Part shown: positions 10,957 to 22,826 of the stretch, in pieces | How positions within the stretch are numbered: the stretch's first letter is position 1 | Layout: every line of letters starts with the position of its first letter | Assembly: GCA_914767885.1 (NCBI GenBank) | Contig: CAJZBQ010000036.1 | Coordinates: forward strand, 992,001 to 1,056,000 | DNA length: 64,000 nucleotides | Direction of reading: 5' to 3' | Source: Blepharisma stoltei | Lineage: Eukaryota > Ciliophora > Heterotrichea > Heterotrichida > Blepharismidae | Program-made: the position numbers and the translations under genes | The notes under the pieces: generated by a model | What the model was told of the DNA's origin: nothing | What the model saw: only the letters and a program-made list of their open reading frames with translations | The model's database searches: none

Positions 10957-13900
10957 ATGAGCCTCAAAGATGATAAAGACCAAGTTCTTCATCAAACTAT
11001 TCTTGATGTTCATCCAGATCCCTATGCCACTTCTGCAGAAATGGGTGAAGTCCCAAAGTCTACTTTTGAGTCTAGATCGCCTGAAGGTGATTTACTAATA
11101 TATCAGCCTTTTAAACTGCTAAAGCAAACTGAAGATCGGTATAAAGATGATAAAATACTCAAAGGTCTACTAAATTGCGACGGTTTTGAATTTATTGCTC
11201 CTGATACAAAATTCAGACAATCCTTATTATATGATTTACTTTTTGATTATGAAAAAGACGAACAAACTCGCTGTGAAATTTTAATTTTAGTAGCAGTAGA
11301 TGTGCTCGATGTAAACACCTACAAAGAAACAATGCTAGGAATAACCGCAAATCTTGAATATTTTCGTCAAGTTGGCCTTCAAACAGAAAAAATCTGTTGT
11401 ATTGTTATAATTGATGGGATGGAAAATTTTATGAGAACTTATAAGAATCAATGTGACTATTTTAAGCAATTTTTTGATCAAGATCTTATTAAAGATTTTT
11501 TTCATGTAGAAGATTTAAGAGATTGCAAAGTTAATGGAGGGAATTCTGACGATGATCTGCTCCATTGTTTCATGAAAAATGCTATTTTTGATAATTCAAA
11601 TATAAAACTTCAAATGGTTTTTGCAATAAAACAAGAGCGCAGCTTGAAGCTAAACACCCATTTATGATTCTTTGGAGGATTCTGCCAGATGATTAACCCA
11701 GGCTATGTTATGTTGCTAGAAGCAGGGACAAGGCCTATGCCTAAAGCGCTATTTTATTTATATGAAGCTTTAAGAATTGATGACCATTTAGCAGGCTGTT
11801 GTGGAGAGCTTAAAGTTGAAGATAAAACCTACTGAAACCTCGCCTTAGGAGCCCAAGCTGCTGAATATAAATTTAACCATATTTTTAACAAATCTTTTGA
11901 GAGTTTAACAGGCTATGTTTCCGAAATGCCTAGTTCTTTTAGTGCTTATCAATGAAACGCTCTCCAAGGCGACCCTCTTTGAAAATACTATTTCAAGCCT
12001 TTTACCCAGCCTGAAAAAATGACTCCATACCAAGCAAGTATTTATTCTTATGAAAGCGAAGTTTTGACTCTTGCACTTGTGGCTAAACATAAGTGCAATT
12101 ATACATTAAGGTATGTTAAAAGGGCTACAGCAAAAACTACAGTCCCTACGTCAATTATTGATCTTATGATACAAAGAAGATGCTGGATTAATTGGAGATG
12201 GCACTTATTGGTTGATCTATTCAAAACTTTTGACTTGATTTCTAAGTCAAAACATGAAGGCTTTAGATCGTTAGCACTTAGATTTAAAGTTCTTGTGTAC
12301 TTTTTAGATACTTTATGTATATGGTTTTCTGTGGCTGGGCTATATATGGCATTTGCATATTGTCTTAGGCAAACTTATAGAGATGAATCAAGAGAAAGTA
12401 ATATATATGGATGAGGAAATTATGTTATATTGCTTTACATTTTTCAAATAATTGTGATTTTTTCACTGTCGTTGTCTGCAAGCATTGATAGACTGAAAGG
12501 AGAGTTTAAAATATTATCATCAATACAAGGAGCTTTTATAATATTTTTCATTTCTCTGCAAATAAAAATAATTTTGAATGGAGATCCATACACTGAGTGA
12601 AAAATAGGGTTTACACTGATAATACTTGCAGGGGTGCTGCTTAATGTAATATTGCATTGCTCGGTTTTTGAGATCGCCAAAGGTATAGCACATTTAACAT
12701 TCCTTAGTAGCTCCAGAAGAAATAAAATGGTGATGTTGATGGAAATTAGTTTCAGAAGCGGGCTTCTTATGGAGCTGGTAGGACCCATACTGATAGAGCT
12801 GAAAATAGTCCTTCTGTCTCTTTTTGAGTAGGTTTTCAGCTTGAAGATACCTTGCCGAAAAGGAAAGTTTTGCTTCTACCCCAAAGGTTTTATGGCCCTG
12901 CCAGATGGGCTAGACAGGCTTACCTGCCATATGGTCTTATCTCATCTGAACCATTCACAAACGATTGCTCTGCTCAAGAGAGCTAATCCCTGGACAGGTG
13001 GCACCAAAAGTTAAATTTAAAATTAAGGCCATAAGCTGATAGAGCACTAGCCATCTATCAGGCTTAAACCTACCTAAACTACAGAATAACTCCCTAGGTT
13101 AGAGCCACCTCTTTGAATGCTCAATTAGCTCTGATAAGCAAATACTAAGTAGGAGGCAAAGCCTGTCTAGCATAATGGCAGGACAGGGAAAACCTTCGGA
13201 GGAGAAACAAAGCTTCCATCTTCGACAAGCATTTCCAAGCCCGAAGGCCGACTTCAAAAAGCGACAGAGATACTATTTCCAACGTCATCGGGATGAACCC
13301 TACTAATTAGTAGGGAGTGTTTATCGGATTCATCTTCCGTCGAAATCAACATTTTATTTCTGTCGGAAATCCAAAAGGGCGACCTTTAATTGGTGGCGGC
13401 TAGTGGTGAGATCCACTCACGGCCAGCATAATCCTTTTTACTAATTAGCAGCTCCTACATAAATATATTTTTAATAAATGCAATTTGCAATACTCAAGAA
13501 AATTCATTAGTCCCTATAAACTTAAAAATTGACGAAGAGCAAGCTTCTGATTATTTTATGTACCGAACCAAATGCACATTAGTATGGGCTTTAAGCAATG
13601 CTACTCTGGCATATTTTTTAAACCTATTTGATCTACAGCATAACACTGAAGAATATTGATTATTGTATTTAATGGGTATAATTGGTGCAGTTTTATTAGC
13701 TGTGCGAATTCTTGCAGCATTTATTTATATTTTAAATGAATATTTTACAAGCTGTTTCTGTAAAAAAAATATAAGTATTGATGAAAATTATCGTCCAATC
13801 CAAGTTAAAAGAGTAAGATACTCGAAAAAAAATCCAGAACGTATTGAAAAAGACATTATTATAGATGAAATTGGTTTTAATCCTGAAAGAATTTGTAATG

Positions 13901-14205
13901 ATAAAGATCAAGAATATATCATGAAATTGAACAACCTTAATGCTGGGAAATTTTCTTTAAGTACAAGCAAAGCACAAGAGTTGTCTTTATTGGATGAAAG
14001 CTATAAAAGATATGGGGACATTAATGGGGATTATATAAGGTCTATTAGAAGAAGAAAAGGGCTGAGCGTTAATCAAGTATCAAAAATAACAAAAATTGAT
14101 AAATATAGGCTGAAAATTATTGAAAATAACATCGATAAGCCTACTCCTGAAGAAGCAGCAATTTTAAGGTACTATATTAATAATGAAAATACTCAAGAGC
14201 CATAA
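10957..14205 (+). CDS. Chitin synthase (GT2) with altered catalytic motifs and C-terminal HTH-like domain
   Basis: Polymerises N-acetylglucosamine, presumably for the chitinous cyst wall of heterotrichs. Exons 10957-12828 and 13456-14205, joined over the retroposon IES 12829-13455, give 873 residues; at least six TGA codons read as Trp. Family blocks: EILILVAVDVLD, CCIVIIDGM, VMLLEAGTRP (about 252), AEYKFNHIFNKSFESLTGYV, PSSFSAYQWNALQGDPLWKY, LRYVKRATAKTTVP. Two catalytic motifs deviate: EDR is ESE (about residue 366) and QRRRW is QRRCW (about 406). Multiple membrane helices follow. The last 60 residues (RSIRRRKGLSVNQVSKITKI) look like a RodZ-type HTH fold, an unusual fusion. TAA stop. Confidence 0.88.
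12829..13455 (+). mobile_element. Retroposon-like IES, 627 bp, in chitin synthase
   Basis: TA-bounded; joining GAG to TAc ATA AAT restores the protein (LLSLFE-YINIFLINAI). The insert is GC-richer than the gene and shares GAGAGCTAATCCCTGG with the retroposon at 54.9 kb (GGGAGCTAATCCCTGG). It contains a palindrome CCTACTAATTAGTAGG. I see no clear target duplication and no coding frame. Confidence 0.75.
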
Positions 14206-14444
14206 TATCAATTATGAGAGATTTACAAGCAATTTAATAAATTAAAACAATTTTTTAAAGTGTGAAGTTCTACTAAAAGCATATGACAAAAATGGATTAA
14301 TAAATTAAAAAATCACCAATATTTAATCGAAAACCTTTTCTATTTGTATTTATTTTTATAATTTTAAAGGCAAATTTATTGATTTTCATTATATTGCGAT
14401 TTTCTTATTGACAATTTATTCCCCTAATCCAGAAAAATATAAAA
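14206..14444. other. Intergenic spacer
   Basis: 239 bp of AT-rich sequence between chitin synthase and the next gene. No feature seen. Confidence 0.5.
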
Positions 14445-16262
14445 ATGAAAACTAATGTTCAAGCCGAAGCCTATTTTCCAGGTGTTACACTCCCTCCACA
14501 GCCTTTACGATCTCACCAAACGCACTATAAAGCCCTAATGTCTCGTCTGTACTATTCCTCAGCTTGTAAAATATTCTATACAATTATGATAATTTTGACG
14601 ACAACATGCATAATCTGGACTCTCCTAAACACCGGAACGTATCCGATAGAAGGATGATTTGTCGCCCTTGAAGTCATTTTAATTGTTCTGCTTACAGCAG
14701 AGCTGATTTTCAGGGTTTTCATGCAAGGGCTTAAAATTTTTATAAAAGATTTTGAAAACATTATTGATATCTTTGTAGTACTAAATAACATTAATTACTC
14801 ATTGTTTACCGCGCTATTTTTTTCATCAGGATAATTTAGGCACATTTAGGCCCACAATTTTAACTCATCATTAATGACGTCGCAGCATTTCTACGTCACC
14901 ATTAATATCTGATGGAGGCAATCTGAAACTTCGACTTCCCCAAAAACCTGACCATAGAATGCGTGCCCTTATATACCGTCCGGGGTTTTCGCGAACTGCC
15001 TCAAAGCCATCTTTCTCCCCAGGATAGGCTATGGGATGGAAACATACTCGAAAAAGTGTAGGGGAAGCATATATACCATTGAAAGCAGTTCAGCAGGGTC
15101 CTAAGAGAGAGGTTGCTTTTGTTTCAAACACGCTCCAATTGAGCCATTTCTCCTCGATATGACTGTCTGACATTCAAGCAGCACATTGATGCAGCTTCAC
15201 TTAGGTTTTTATGCAAGATATGGAAACTCGTCAAGGGAGGCTTGGGGATGTATTAGGGGAGACCTCTGAAAGTCTGGCAATGCACACATGACTGATTGCA
15301 GACTTAAAAGGCTTGCCGGTGATAAAGACCTAGACGCTGTTTTATAGGGAGACCAAGAGAGCTCTGAGGAGTTCGATGATTTTCTGAGGGCGAGTAGGCC
15401 TGAAGCAAGCATAGAAGGCTGTGAAAGATTAGGAATTGGAAACCTTAGTCGAGCAGGGATTACGAAGTAAATTTAGCAAGAAATCGAGTGGCAAATTGCT
15501 TAAAGGAGAGAAAGGAGCTTCTTCTGGAGAGGAAACTTGATGCACAAACGATGGTTGTCGAATCCTCTGGCTGCTATGCTGATTTGTGAGTTGATAGGAG
15601 AAGTGTTGGAAATAATTGAAGACGATACAAGTGATGCAAGTGCTATTGAAGGAAAATCATTAATTATAGTGTAGGGTAATAAAACTTTTTGTTCTTGTTG
15701 GCCATAGAACCTCACAGGATGTGCTACCTCGCTCTAGCTTGATTCCTGCATGTGTCCGTATAAGCGTTTTCCTTCTTGAAAATGTCACCTCCTAAAACTT
15801 AAGGATGATGTGCTCCAGCCTATGTGGGGTGTTGCTGATATGGATTATTTTAAGGTGCCTAAGGAATATCACTCCCATAATAATAAAATTGCAAAAGGAG
15901 AAAAAGATTTCAGAAAACTTATCCCGAAAACGTCATTTTATTGCTATGATATTTTTGTAGCGCTTATAAGCATCGCAGGTGTTTTCGTTGGGTTTGAACT
16001 CCACGATGAGCTTGCCGATATGGAAGAATCCCTTTCAATGTTTATTCTATTGCTAAGAACATCTACGAATTATCTAAGATTAGCGATATTTGTCAAGAAT
16101 ATGAGAAATACAGCAGTAAGCGAGATAAGTCTGACCCATATAAGCCCATCAAAAAGCTCAGAAAAAATCGAAATGAATAAGCCAGTGTCAAAGTATATCA
16201 TGGAACGAAAAAATTCAAAAGAATTTTCGACCCTTTCCGATGAAATTTCTATCGAAGATTAA
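14445..16262 (+). CDS. Voltage-sensor-like membrane protein, split by a ~1-kb insert
   Basis: First part (14445-14831): MKTNVQAEAYFPGVTLPPQP, then S1-like IFYTIMIILTTTCIIWTLL, TGA-Trp, S2-like FVALEVILIVLLTAELIFRV, and S3-like NIIDIFVVLNNINYSLF. Second part (about 15792-16262) has CYDIFVALISIAGVFVGF and an S4-like helix FILLLRTSTNYLRLAIFVKN with regularly spaced arginines, then a hydrophilic tail to TAA. No pore helix is visible, so this resembles a stand-alone voltage-sensor domain more than a channel. That both parts are one gene is inferred from order and frame (TA 14815 with TA 15793 joins in phase). Both halves have an S3-like segment, which is a caution. Confidence 0.5.
14832..15792 (+). 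mobile_element. ~1-kb GC-richer insert, retroposon-like, with decayed coding sequence
   Basis: Composition changes abruptly after TTTTTTTCATCAGGA. The start has GACGTCGCAGC and CTACGTCACCATTAAT, like the GTCACCATTTTT module of the retroposons at 18.0 and 60.9 kb. From about 15205 to 15720 one plus frame keeps long protein-like runs broken by several TAA/TAG. Exact excision points are uncertain: either TA 14832 or 14815 at the left, 15793 or 15800 at the right. Confidence 0.5.
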
Positions 16263-16318
16263 ATTTAATTGAAAATTCTTTTAAGTTGTAAATTAATTAG
16301 GCATAAATAAATATAAAT

Positions 16319-19300
16319 CTAGTATTGATTTTTTCGCTTCCTCCAGACCTGGAATGAGATGTAAAGAGTCTCGTCAAGATTTCGGTCGAAATACGAAAGT
16401 ACTGCATTTAAACTTTCATTGACCTTTTGGAATCGATAAGCAGACATAGTTGGCTTGGCTGGAGATTTTGAGAGGAAACTGTCATCGTTGTGGACTAAAT
16501 TGATATAGTCGTTTTTAAAATTACTTCGTAGGCTGTGCTCTAGCACACTCCCTTTAAAGACTGACATGTTTGTTATTGATTTTGTGAGTTGGATTCCTGA
16601 AGACACTTTTTTAGGGATTGAATTTCTAGGACTTTTAAAAGGGGTTTCTTCTCCAGGTTTCCTGATATTTCGCCACATATAAAAATAGAATGAAAATTTT
16701 TTCCTTAATGCAAATTCTATCACATTGATTGCAGATTGTTTGGCTTTGACAAAATCGACACATTTTCAAAGAAATCTCTCAAACCATCTGATGTTATTTT
16801 TCTTCACAATTCGAGCAACCCTTAATAAAGCTTTTTCTTTCGCTTCTGATGATTGCACAGGAATTTTCCTTCTCCATATGTTCCAAACCCTCATCTTTAT
16901 GTTTTTATAGTAAGGGATTAACCTGGTAAAAGCTCTATTCAAGACTTTGAATTTATGCGCGTTTATTGCGGATTCTCGTTTTTTCGCTAATTTATAGTTG
17001 CTGAACAATAGTTTCCTCTTTTTATTAACTAAATCTTCGAATATAGCTACAACTGTAATTGTTTTTAGTGAATCATACTCAGTCTTTTTATATATATGAT
17101 TAACAGTTTCTTTCCAATGGCGTAAGCATACTCGTTGCCTATACCCAAAATCTTTTTTAATGTTTTTCATAAGAATTTTAAGCCCTTTTTCTAACTCCCC
17201 CCGTGAATGAACAAAAACATTGGAAAAATCCCTATTTTCCCCAAAAACCCATCTTCCAAACAAAAATTTTTTAATATAAAAATTTTATTAAAAAAAAATT
17301 AATATATAAGTGATAATTATTATAGCGAAATCTCCTGCCAATTCTGTTTAATATTAAATAGCTTGCATTTAAAGCATAAATTTTACAAAGTAAATAAATA
17401 TTTGCTTCCAATTTTTGTGAATTGGGATGCTTTTTAATTTTTTTAAAATTTACTATAAATTTTTTAAAAAAAAAATTAACCCCCTCCGTGAGTGAGAAAA
17501 ATTTGTTTGTTCGCTCACGGAGGGGGTGTAAGTTCTTTTTATGCATATAAAATGCTTTGATCACAGAAAACCCAGATTCAAGAGCATTTCGTCTTGAATA
17601 AGCCTTTGATTTAATTATGGCATCGCATAAAAAATCGATATTATCTGTTGAGTAAATTAAAAGGGTTTGGAAGGCTTCACTTCTGGTTCTTCTGTTTATA
17701 TTACATAAATAAAATGATAGCTTATTCGACACGTCTTTCTCATATACCCTTTGAGTTTTTGGGCTTAAGAGGGATAGGGTCTGGCATTTGTGTCCAGGGC
17801 ATTTATTTTTCCTGGTAGGGGCAGGACGACAGGTTTTTTTTACCGCAGGGTCCATATTACAACTCCTCGTTTTTGAATACAAGGGCTATTGAGACCATAA
17901 GGAGGATTCGAGATGTATACTATCTCACATCTCCGGACAGATCATGCACACGTTAGGAGTTGTCCAAGGAAGTGCCTGGTTCATCTCCCAAGACGGCGCG
18001 TCACCATTTTTGGCGACATCGACAGAGAAGTAATAAGTGCAAACGAGCCTAGGGCGAGGAGTCTGGAGTCAGCCAATGCGGAGAGGGGCTGAAATAAACT
18101 CCGAAGACCTATTTAAACTTATAATAATAATGATCTAATCTAACTAGTTTATATTGTCTTCAACTATATTTAGATGCTCAACAAGCTGCTTAGTATGTTT
18201 TATTACACGGGTTGAGGACCGAGATCGAGAGGCTCTGAGCTCTTTTAGATGTGAATGAATGTCGTCTAAACAAACCTGCAGGCTTTCTTTTGTGGAGTGT
18301 CTTTTATTTGATCTTGGAGGCTTTGCATCTCTATTTAGGATTTTTTGGAAATAGGGCTTTAGCTTTGCTCTGAATTGGTAGTCAAGATTTATGAGGGATT
18401 GCTCTTGAAGCTCTTCTAAGTTAGTATCTGAGCCGCTCATGTTGAGGGTGTCTTCTAGTACTAAAGACTCAATGTTTAAATTCCCAGCAGATCTTAGTGC
18501 TTTAAAACTCTCCTGTTTAACTTTCCTTGTTACCTTTAGCAATAGTACAGACAGTTTTACAATCCCATTTGAAAAGTTGCTTAACCCAGTTTTATACCTT
18601 GGGCTATCATGGAATCTGCTTGAAAAAGACGAGGACCCTGTCATATTTCCAGACGACAAAGGATTTTCCATCGAACTCAGCATCGATCTTTTATGCCAAT
18701 TTTCTAAATGGCTAACCCTTTCAGTTTCCACCACCACTGGCTGCTTCTCTTCAGACTTTCATTGTTCATTAGATCTATTATACTCGTCAACTGTCTCAAT
18801 AATAACTGGATTCTCTTCTCTGGAGTTCCTAAAATTTTTTTTATCTGAATTCTGATTTCTCGGTGAAGGTCTTATAGAAACTGGCAAACTTTCTGACATA
18901 TGATTATCAAAGCCATGTATGATTTTCCCTTTCATCTTATTTGTTGTCCTTTGAGATGAGGCTGATCTATCAAATGAAGCTATATTTAGCTGATATGGGT
19001 TTGGTTTATTAAAAAAATAATTTTTTTCTTCTTCTTTTTTCATCAATTCAGTTTTAGTTTTCCATATGCGGAAATGCTTAGCCATAAATTCCACGATTCT
19101 GCCTACTAATAAAGCTGCTGAGTCTAACTTGTAGGATCTTAGTTTGGTTTTTTGAGGACTTGGACTTCTGAAGAGTTTTGGGCTAAGCAGATTTGGGCTC
19201 CCAATTCGAAATCGGGGAGGCGAATGGTGGTTTAAGCTTGATCGACCATTGCTAGGCATGGAATCGATGCTGAGAAAAGGTTTAAAAACGTTTACGCAGG

Positions 19301-19493
19301 GTTCTGTGCTTAAAACCTCCCCAACTTTGGGATCTATTTTATGAGATCAGTTGAAAAGGTAACTATGCACCCTTCTGCTGCGAGATTTTAAATCTAATGA
19401 ACTTTTTGCTATTGCTGCTTGCTTATTTCGTTGTAATCTGTGCTGAAGCATTTCCCGCCTATATGCAGTCACACTATTTAGAAGATCTGCCAT
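16319..19493 (-). CDS. Sfi1-like centrin-binding repeat protein (putative)
   Basis: Start ATG 19493 (MADLLNSVTAYRREMLQHRL). Three blocks, 19493-18147, 17744-17529 and 17191-16319, join through a retroposon IES and a MITE IES to give 811 residues; TGA reads as Trp at three places. The first third is Ser/Pro-rich and basic (PPRFRIGSPNLLSPKLFRSP). Scattered helices end in a hydrophobic-x-x-Trp-Lys/Arg pattern: AKHFRIWKTK, RVCLRHWKET, FYFYMWRN, YISFQVWRKR. This pattern is the hallmark of Sfi1 centrin-binding repeats, which in ciliates occur in contractile and basal-body fibres. Repeat spacing is irregular, so the assignment is tentative. Confidence 0.6.
17192..17528 (-). mobile_element. MITE IES, 337 bp, in the Sfi1-like gene
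   Basis: TA-bounded; left end ACTCCCCCCGTGAATGAAC, right end a palindrome CCCCCTCCGTGAGTGAG...CTCACGGAGGGGG. Removal rebuilds codon tTA and joins AFYMHKKN to LEKGLKILMKN. Confidence 0.9.
17743..18144 (+). mobile_element. Retroposon-like IES, 402 bp
   Basis: Removing TA-to-TA joins NIVEDNIN to YEKDVSNKLS on the minus strand. The insert (plus orientation) has GCGTCACCATTTTTGGCGAC, the stem-loop GGGGCTGAAATAAACTCC, and ends TCTAATCTAAC, the tail shared with other copies. No target duplication was found; the left end may be truncated. Confidence 0.75.
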
Positions 19494-19719
19494 TGATGTA
19501 TTACTTACTTAATATTTGACATGAAAAGTTGCTAAAACTATCAGAGTTTACCTACATTTGAGAAAAATAAAATTTATATAAATATAGTTATCAATAAGTG
19601 AATATTTTTAAAACTTGGAGTAATAATAAATGCCAAACCCAATTAAGAAAAATTAAAAGAACCGAAGAATCTTTATAAAAAAATAAATTGAATATAATTA
19701 ATTATACATAAAATATAGC
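19494..19719. other. Intergenic, AT-rich
   Basis: Region upstream of the Sfi1-like gene. No features beyond A/T runs. Confidence 0.5.
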
Positions 19720-20170
19720 GGCCTAAGCGCATCTAACTTCTTGACGCAAATTTCTCAACCTTATGGCCAAGGCGACCTTCACCCCGATCCCAGGGGTTGC
19801 AGCCTGGGCCTGGAATTAAGCCTTTTTACCTGTAGCTGCAGAGGTCAGAGCCCAGCACCTGTCAGACTCCAGGTTTTTCCTAGATCAAGCTACTGTCAAA
19901 TGAGCCCGCAGCAGGGTAGCAGAAGTCTATAGTCTGCCCACTCAAAAGTGGAGCCCCTAACGAGCAAGGAGGAGATGTAACTCCCTCGGGCACACTCAGT
20001 CCGTCCTGGCACTGAGGCGGATATGAGTAAGAAGAAGATGACTTGACACCTCGCTCCAGTTGTCATCAAAACAATCACGCCGAGGCGTTGATGTCACAAA
20101 GCGAATGAACCCTAAGGAGTCCTTGGTGACTGCATAACCAATAGAGCACTTGCCCACCTGCTAATTAAGA
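19720..20170 (+). mobile_element. Retroposon-like element in an intergenic region
   Basis: GC content rises sharply here. It contains CACCCCGATCCCAGGGGTTG and similar stem-forming stretches, and ends with CTAATTAAGATTAAGAC, resembling the tail of the copy at 51.2 kb in the opposite orientation. It lies between two genes, so no frame test of excision is possible. Limits are set by composition only. Confidence 0.5.
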
Positions 20171-20186
20171 TTAAGACTATAACTAA

Positions 20187-22638
20187 TTATTGCTCTTCAT
20201 CATCGAAGACCCTTAGACGATTTGTTGAAAGCTCACAAATGGCACCAACAGGGAGTCTCATAAAATGTCTATACAAGCTTCTTCCTTTGCCTTCATTATA
20301 AATTGCAATATGAGAATAAGACTGATTAGTAGTTCTTTCATAGTATTCTGCAACTGCAACTTTTCTAACATCCCCATTTAAAGTCCTATATTTATGAGCC
20401 TTTGATATTACCCATTTCAAGTATTTTTCACTAACTTCACTGTCATATGGCACTAAAAAATCACTTTCGAGAGATGTAAGTCTATGATAAGTATCAAGCA
20501 TTCTTCCATTCATGTGGATATACAGCAAATAGTTATAAAAAAGAAAAGAGCAAGCTGAAGACAGCGCGATATATATTAAAAACGTAATGCAAGGCCCAAA
20601 AAATCCGCTGTCTTCTCTATCTTGGAAATAAATTGACAGCAGAAAAGGATCGTGGCTTCAATCATCCTGCCCCAAAGACAGTCCAATTGATTCAACTATT
20701 GTAATGACTGGGTCTAAAACCATACACAGCCCAAATAAAACACCAATTCTAAACCCAAGTGCAGGGAAATATCCCTGATATCAATAGACTAAAAATGCTA
20801 GCAGTGAAAACAGCCCAAATATAAAAATCGAAAAAAGAGACCCAGCAAACAAATAGCCTACAATTGAGCCAAATTTCATGTCTGAAGCACTTTCTAAATC
20901 AAAAGTGATCCATAAAACTGTATATTTAGTCACTTCAATGCCACTCATTTTCAGAAAAAGATACTGTCCGAAATAATGTGTCAGTCTATCAATTCACAAG
21001 GCAAATGCAAGAATCAATAATGTGATCCAAATCTGCGCATATTTAAGCTTGCCGACTCTGAAGCCTAAGTCTTGGAAAACTTCAGTGAAAATGTATTTCA
21101 GCCTTCTGGATCCTTGCCACCTTGACTTCAGTCCATCTGGCCCTGTAACGCTGAACTGGTAGTCTTCAAATTGTTCTGGGTATTTTAACTGTATTCCTTC
21201 AGGTGGAAAATCAAGCTTCATAGAGAAATATAAGTTGCACATCCAAGTTTCAATGTCGTATTTATATCTTTCTTCCAAATCAGAAAATTTTTCACATTTT
21301 AGGTCAATTTCACCTTTCAGCATTGGGATTTTGAAAAGTCCTTCTGAGATTTGGAAATCAGAGTTGCATAGAGGAAAGTAGCCATATGCAACAGGCTTAT
21401 CATATTTTAGCATTCTGTTTCTTAAGATAAACAGCTCAAATGAAAGAACCATGGAGGGTTTTAAGTCTGCAGCTGGAGGGACTTTAATTTCAAGGGTTTC
21501 TTCAATTCTTAAACAATTATGGAAATATCTACCGCCATGTCTTTTTGCTTTCGTAATTCTTTTTTCTTTTGAAAGCTCCACTTTGGTTCCTCCAAGTCTA
21601 TCTCATAGAGTTACAAGCATCACAAAATAAGCACAAGGCAGCTTATCCTTGATGGCTCTGCATAATTCAAGTCTGACAAAAAGTTTTCTTTCGGTGCGAT
21701 CCCAACGTTTCATTTCCTTGTCGGCTACTTCGTTGAGTTTTCCAATCCTGTGAGTTGTTTCATTTCTTCTTAGTTTTATTACATCTTTAAGCTGCTTCGT
21801 TGCACTTTTGAATCTCTCGGCAATTTTTCGCTTTCGTAGGTTTGATTCATTGGAGGCAATTTTTTCATTGCCTTTGAGATATTGCTGTCTCCATAAGAAA
21901 TTAGTTCGAAGCCTAGCTTTGTTTTGTCGTTCTAATATTTTTATTTCTTCTAAACGCTCTTGATAAGAAATTTGTTCGGCTGCTCTGAATTTTTGAATTA
22001 CATCGCTGTCCTCTGGGACATATTGAAGCTGGTTTCTTGTTAATTCTTCTAAGTCAATGGAGTATTTTAGATCAGGCTCTTGCATGAGTCGTGTCTTCAC
22101 ACAATGATATTTCATAAAAACTTTTTTTGGCCTATTTTGTTTGGCCTATTTTTTTTTACCTATTTTTTTGACTGTTTGTTTTTGGCTGATTTGCTTAGCC
22201 TATTTTTTTTGGCCTATTTTTTTTGGACTATTTTTTTTGCCTATTTTTTTAGCCTATTTTTTTGGCCTATCTTTTTTGGCCTATTTGCTTTTATCTATTT
22301 TTTGCCTATTATTTTGTTGGCATATTTTTTTGTTGGCCTATTTTTTTTGTTGGCCTATATTTTTCCTTTGGTCCATTTGCTTTGGAAATGATTACATGCA
22401 AAACAAATAGGCCCAATAAATAGTCCAAAAAAAATAGGCTAAAAAAAATAGTCGTTATGAAATAGGTGTCGCGTGAAGGAACCTGCATAAGTCCATCCCT
22501 CAGCTCTTTATAAATATCAAGGTTGTTATTGTCTTCTTCCAGGGGAAAGTCAGTCACCAGAGTATCGCTTAGTGTTCTATCATATTCATATTCAGGCACC
22601 TCTATGTTAAGAAGCGCCTGAGTGTCTTTTCTTTCCAT
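20187..22638 (-). CDS. Polytopic membrane protein with large soluble N-terminus, unknown
   Basis: Exon parts 22638-22463 and 22107-20187 after removing a low-complexity IES give 698 residues; TGA is Trp at several sites. The N-terminus is acidic, then a charged helical region (RLEEIKILERQNKARL), then a beta-rich domain (LEIKVPPAADLKPSMVLSFE...PVAYGYFPLCN) that could be C2-like. Four or more membrane helices follow (IWITLLILAFAL, IVGYLFAGSLFSIFIFGLFS, PCITFLIYIALSSACSFLF). The C-terminus ends AICELSTNRLRVFDDEEQ, TAA. I do not recognise the family. The insertion rebuilds TAt at the junction (SRDT-YHCVKTR). Confidence 0.65.
22108..22462 (+). other. Low-complexity IES built of GCCTATTTTTTT units
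   Basis: 355 bp between TA 22108-22109 and TA 22463-22464. About 20 imperfect GGCCTATTTTTTT units fill the left three quarters; the right end carries the inverted version (AATAGGCTAAAAAAAATAG), so the strand can fold back. No similarity to the MITE or retroposons here. Removal restores the frame of the membrane-protein gene. Confidence 0.8.
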
Positions 22639-22826
22639 TTATTATAAATTTCGAATAAATTGGCTTAATGCTATTAAATAAGCTGCATTTTAAAATTTAA
22701 TTTCCAAGGTTTTTAAATACTCTATTTGCTAAAAAAGGTTTATGTGATTATTTAAACAAGATAGCTTTTAGAGCAATGCATATCATAGTGTAACGGCTTT
22801 TTGTCTTTTATATTTATTCTTCAATC

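Noticed and set aside
13260-13420. Possible structured RNA or riboswitch in the chitin synthase insert
   Set aside because: Stem-forming words exist but belong to the retroposon family; no known RNA class recognised.
22080-22410. Phe/Leu/Ala-rich open frames
   Set aside because: They are translations of the GCCTATTTTTTT low-complexity insert, not proteins.
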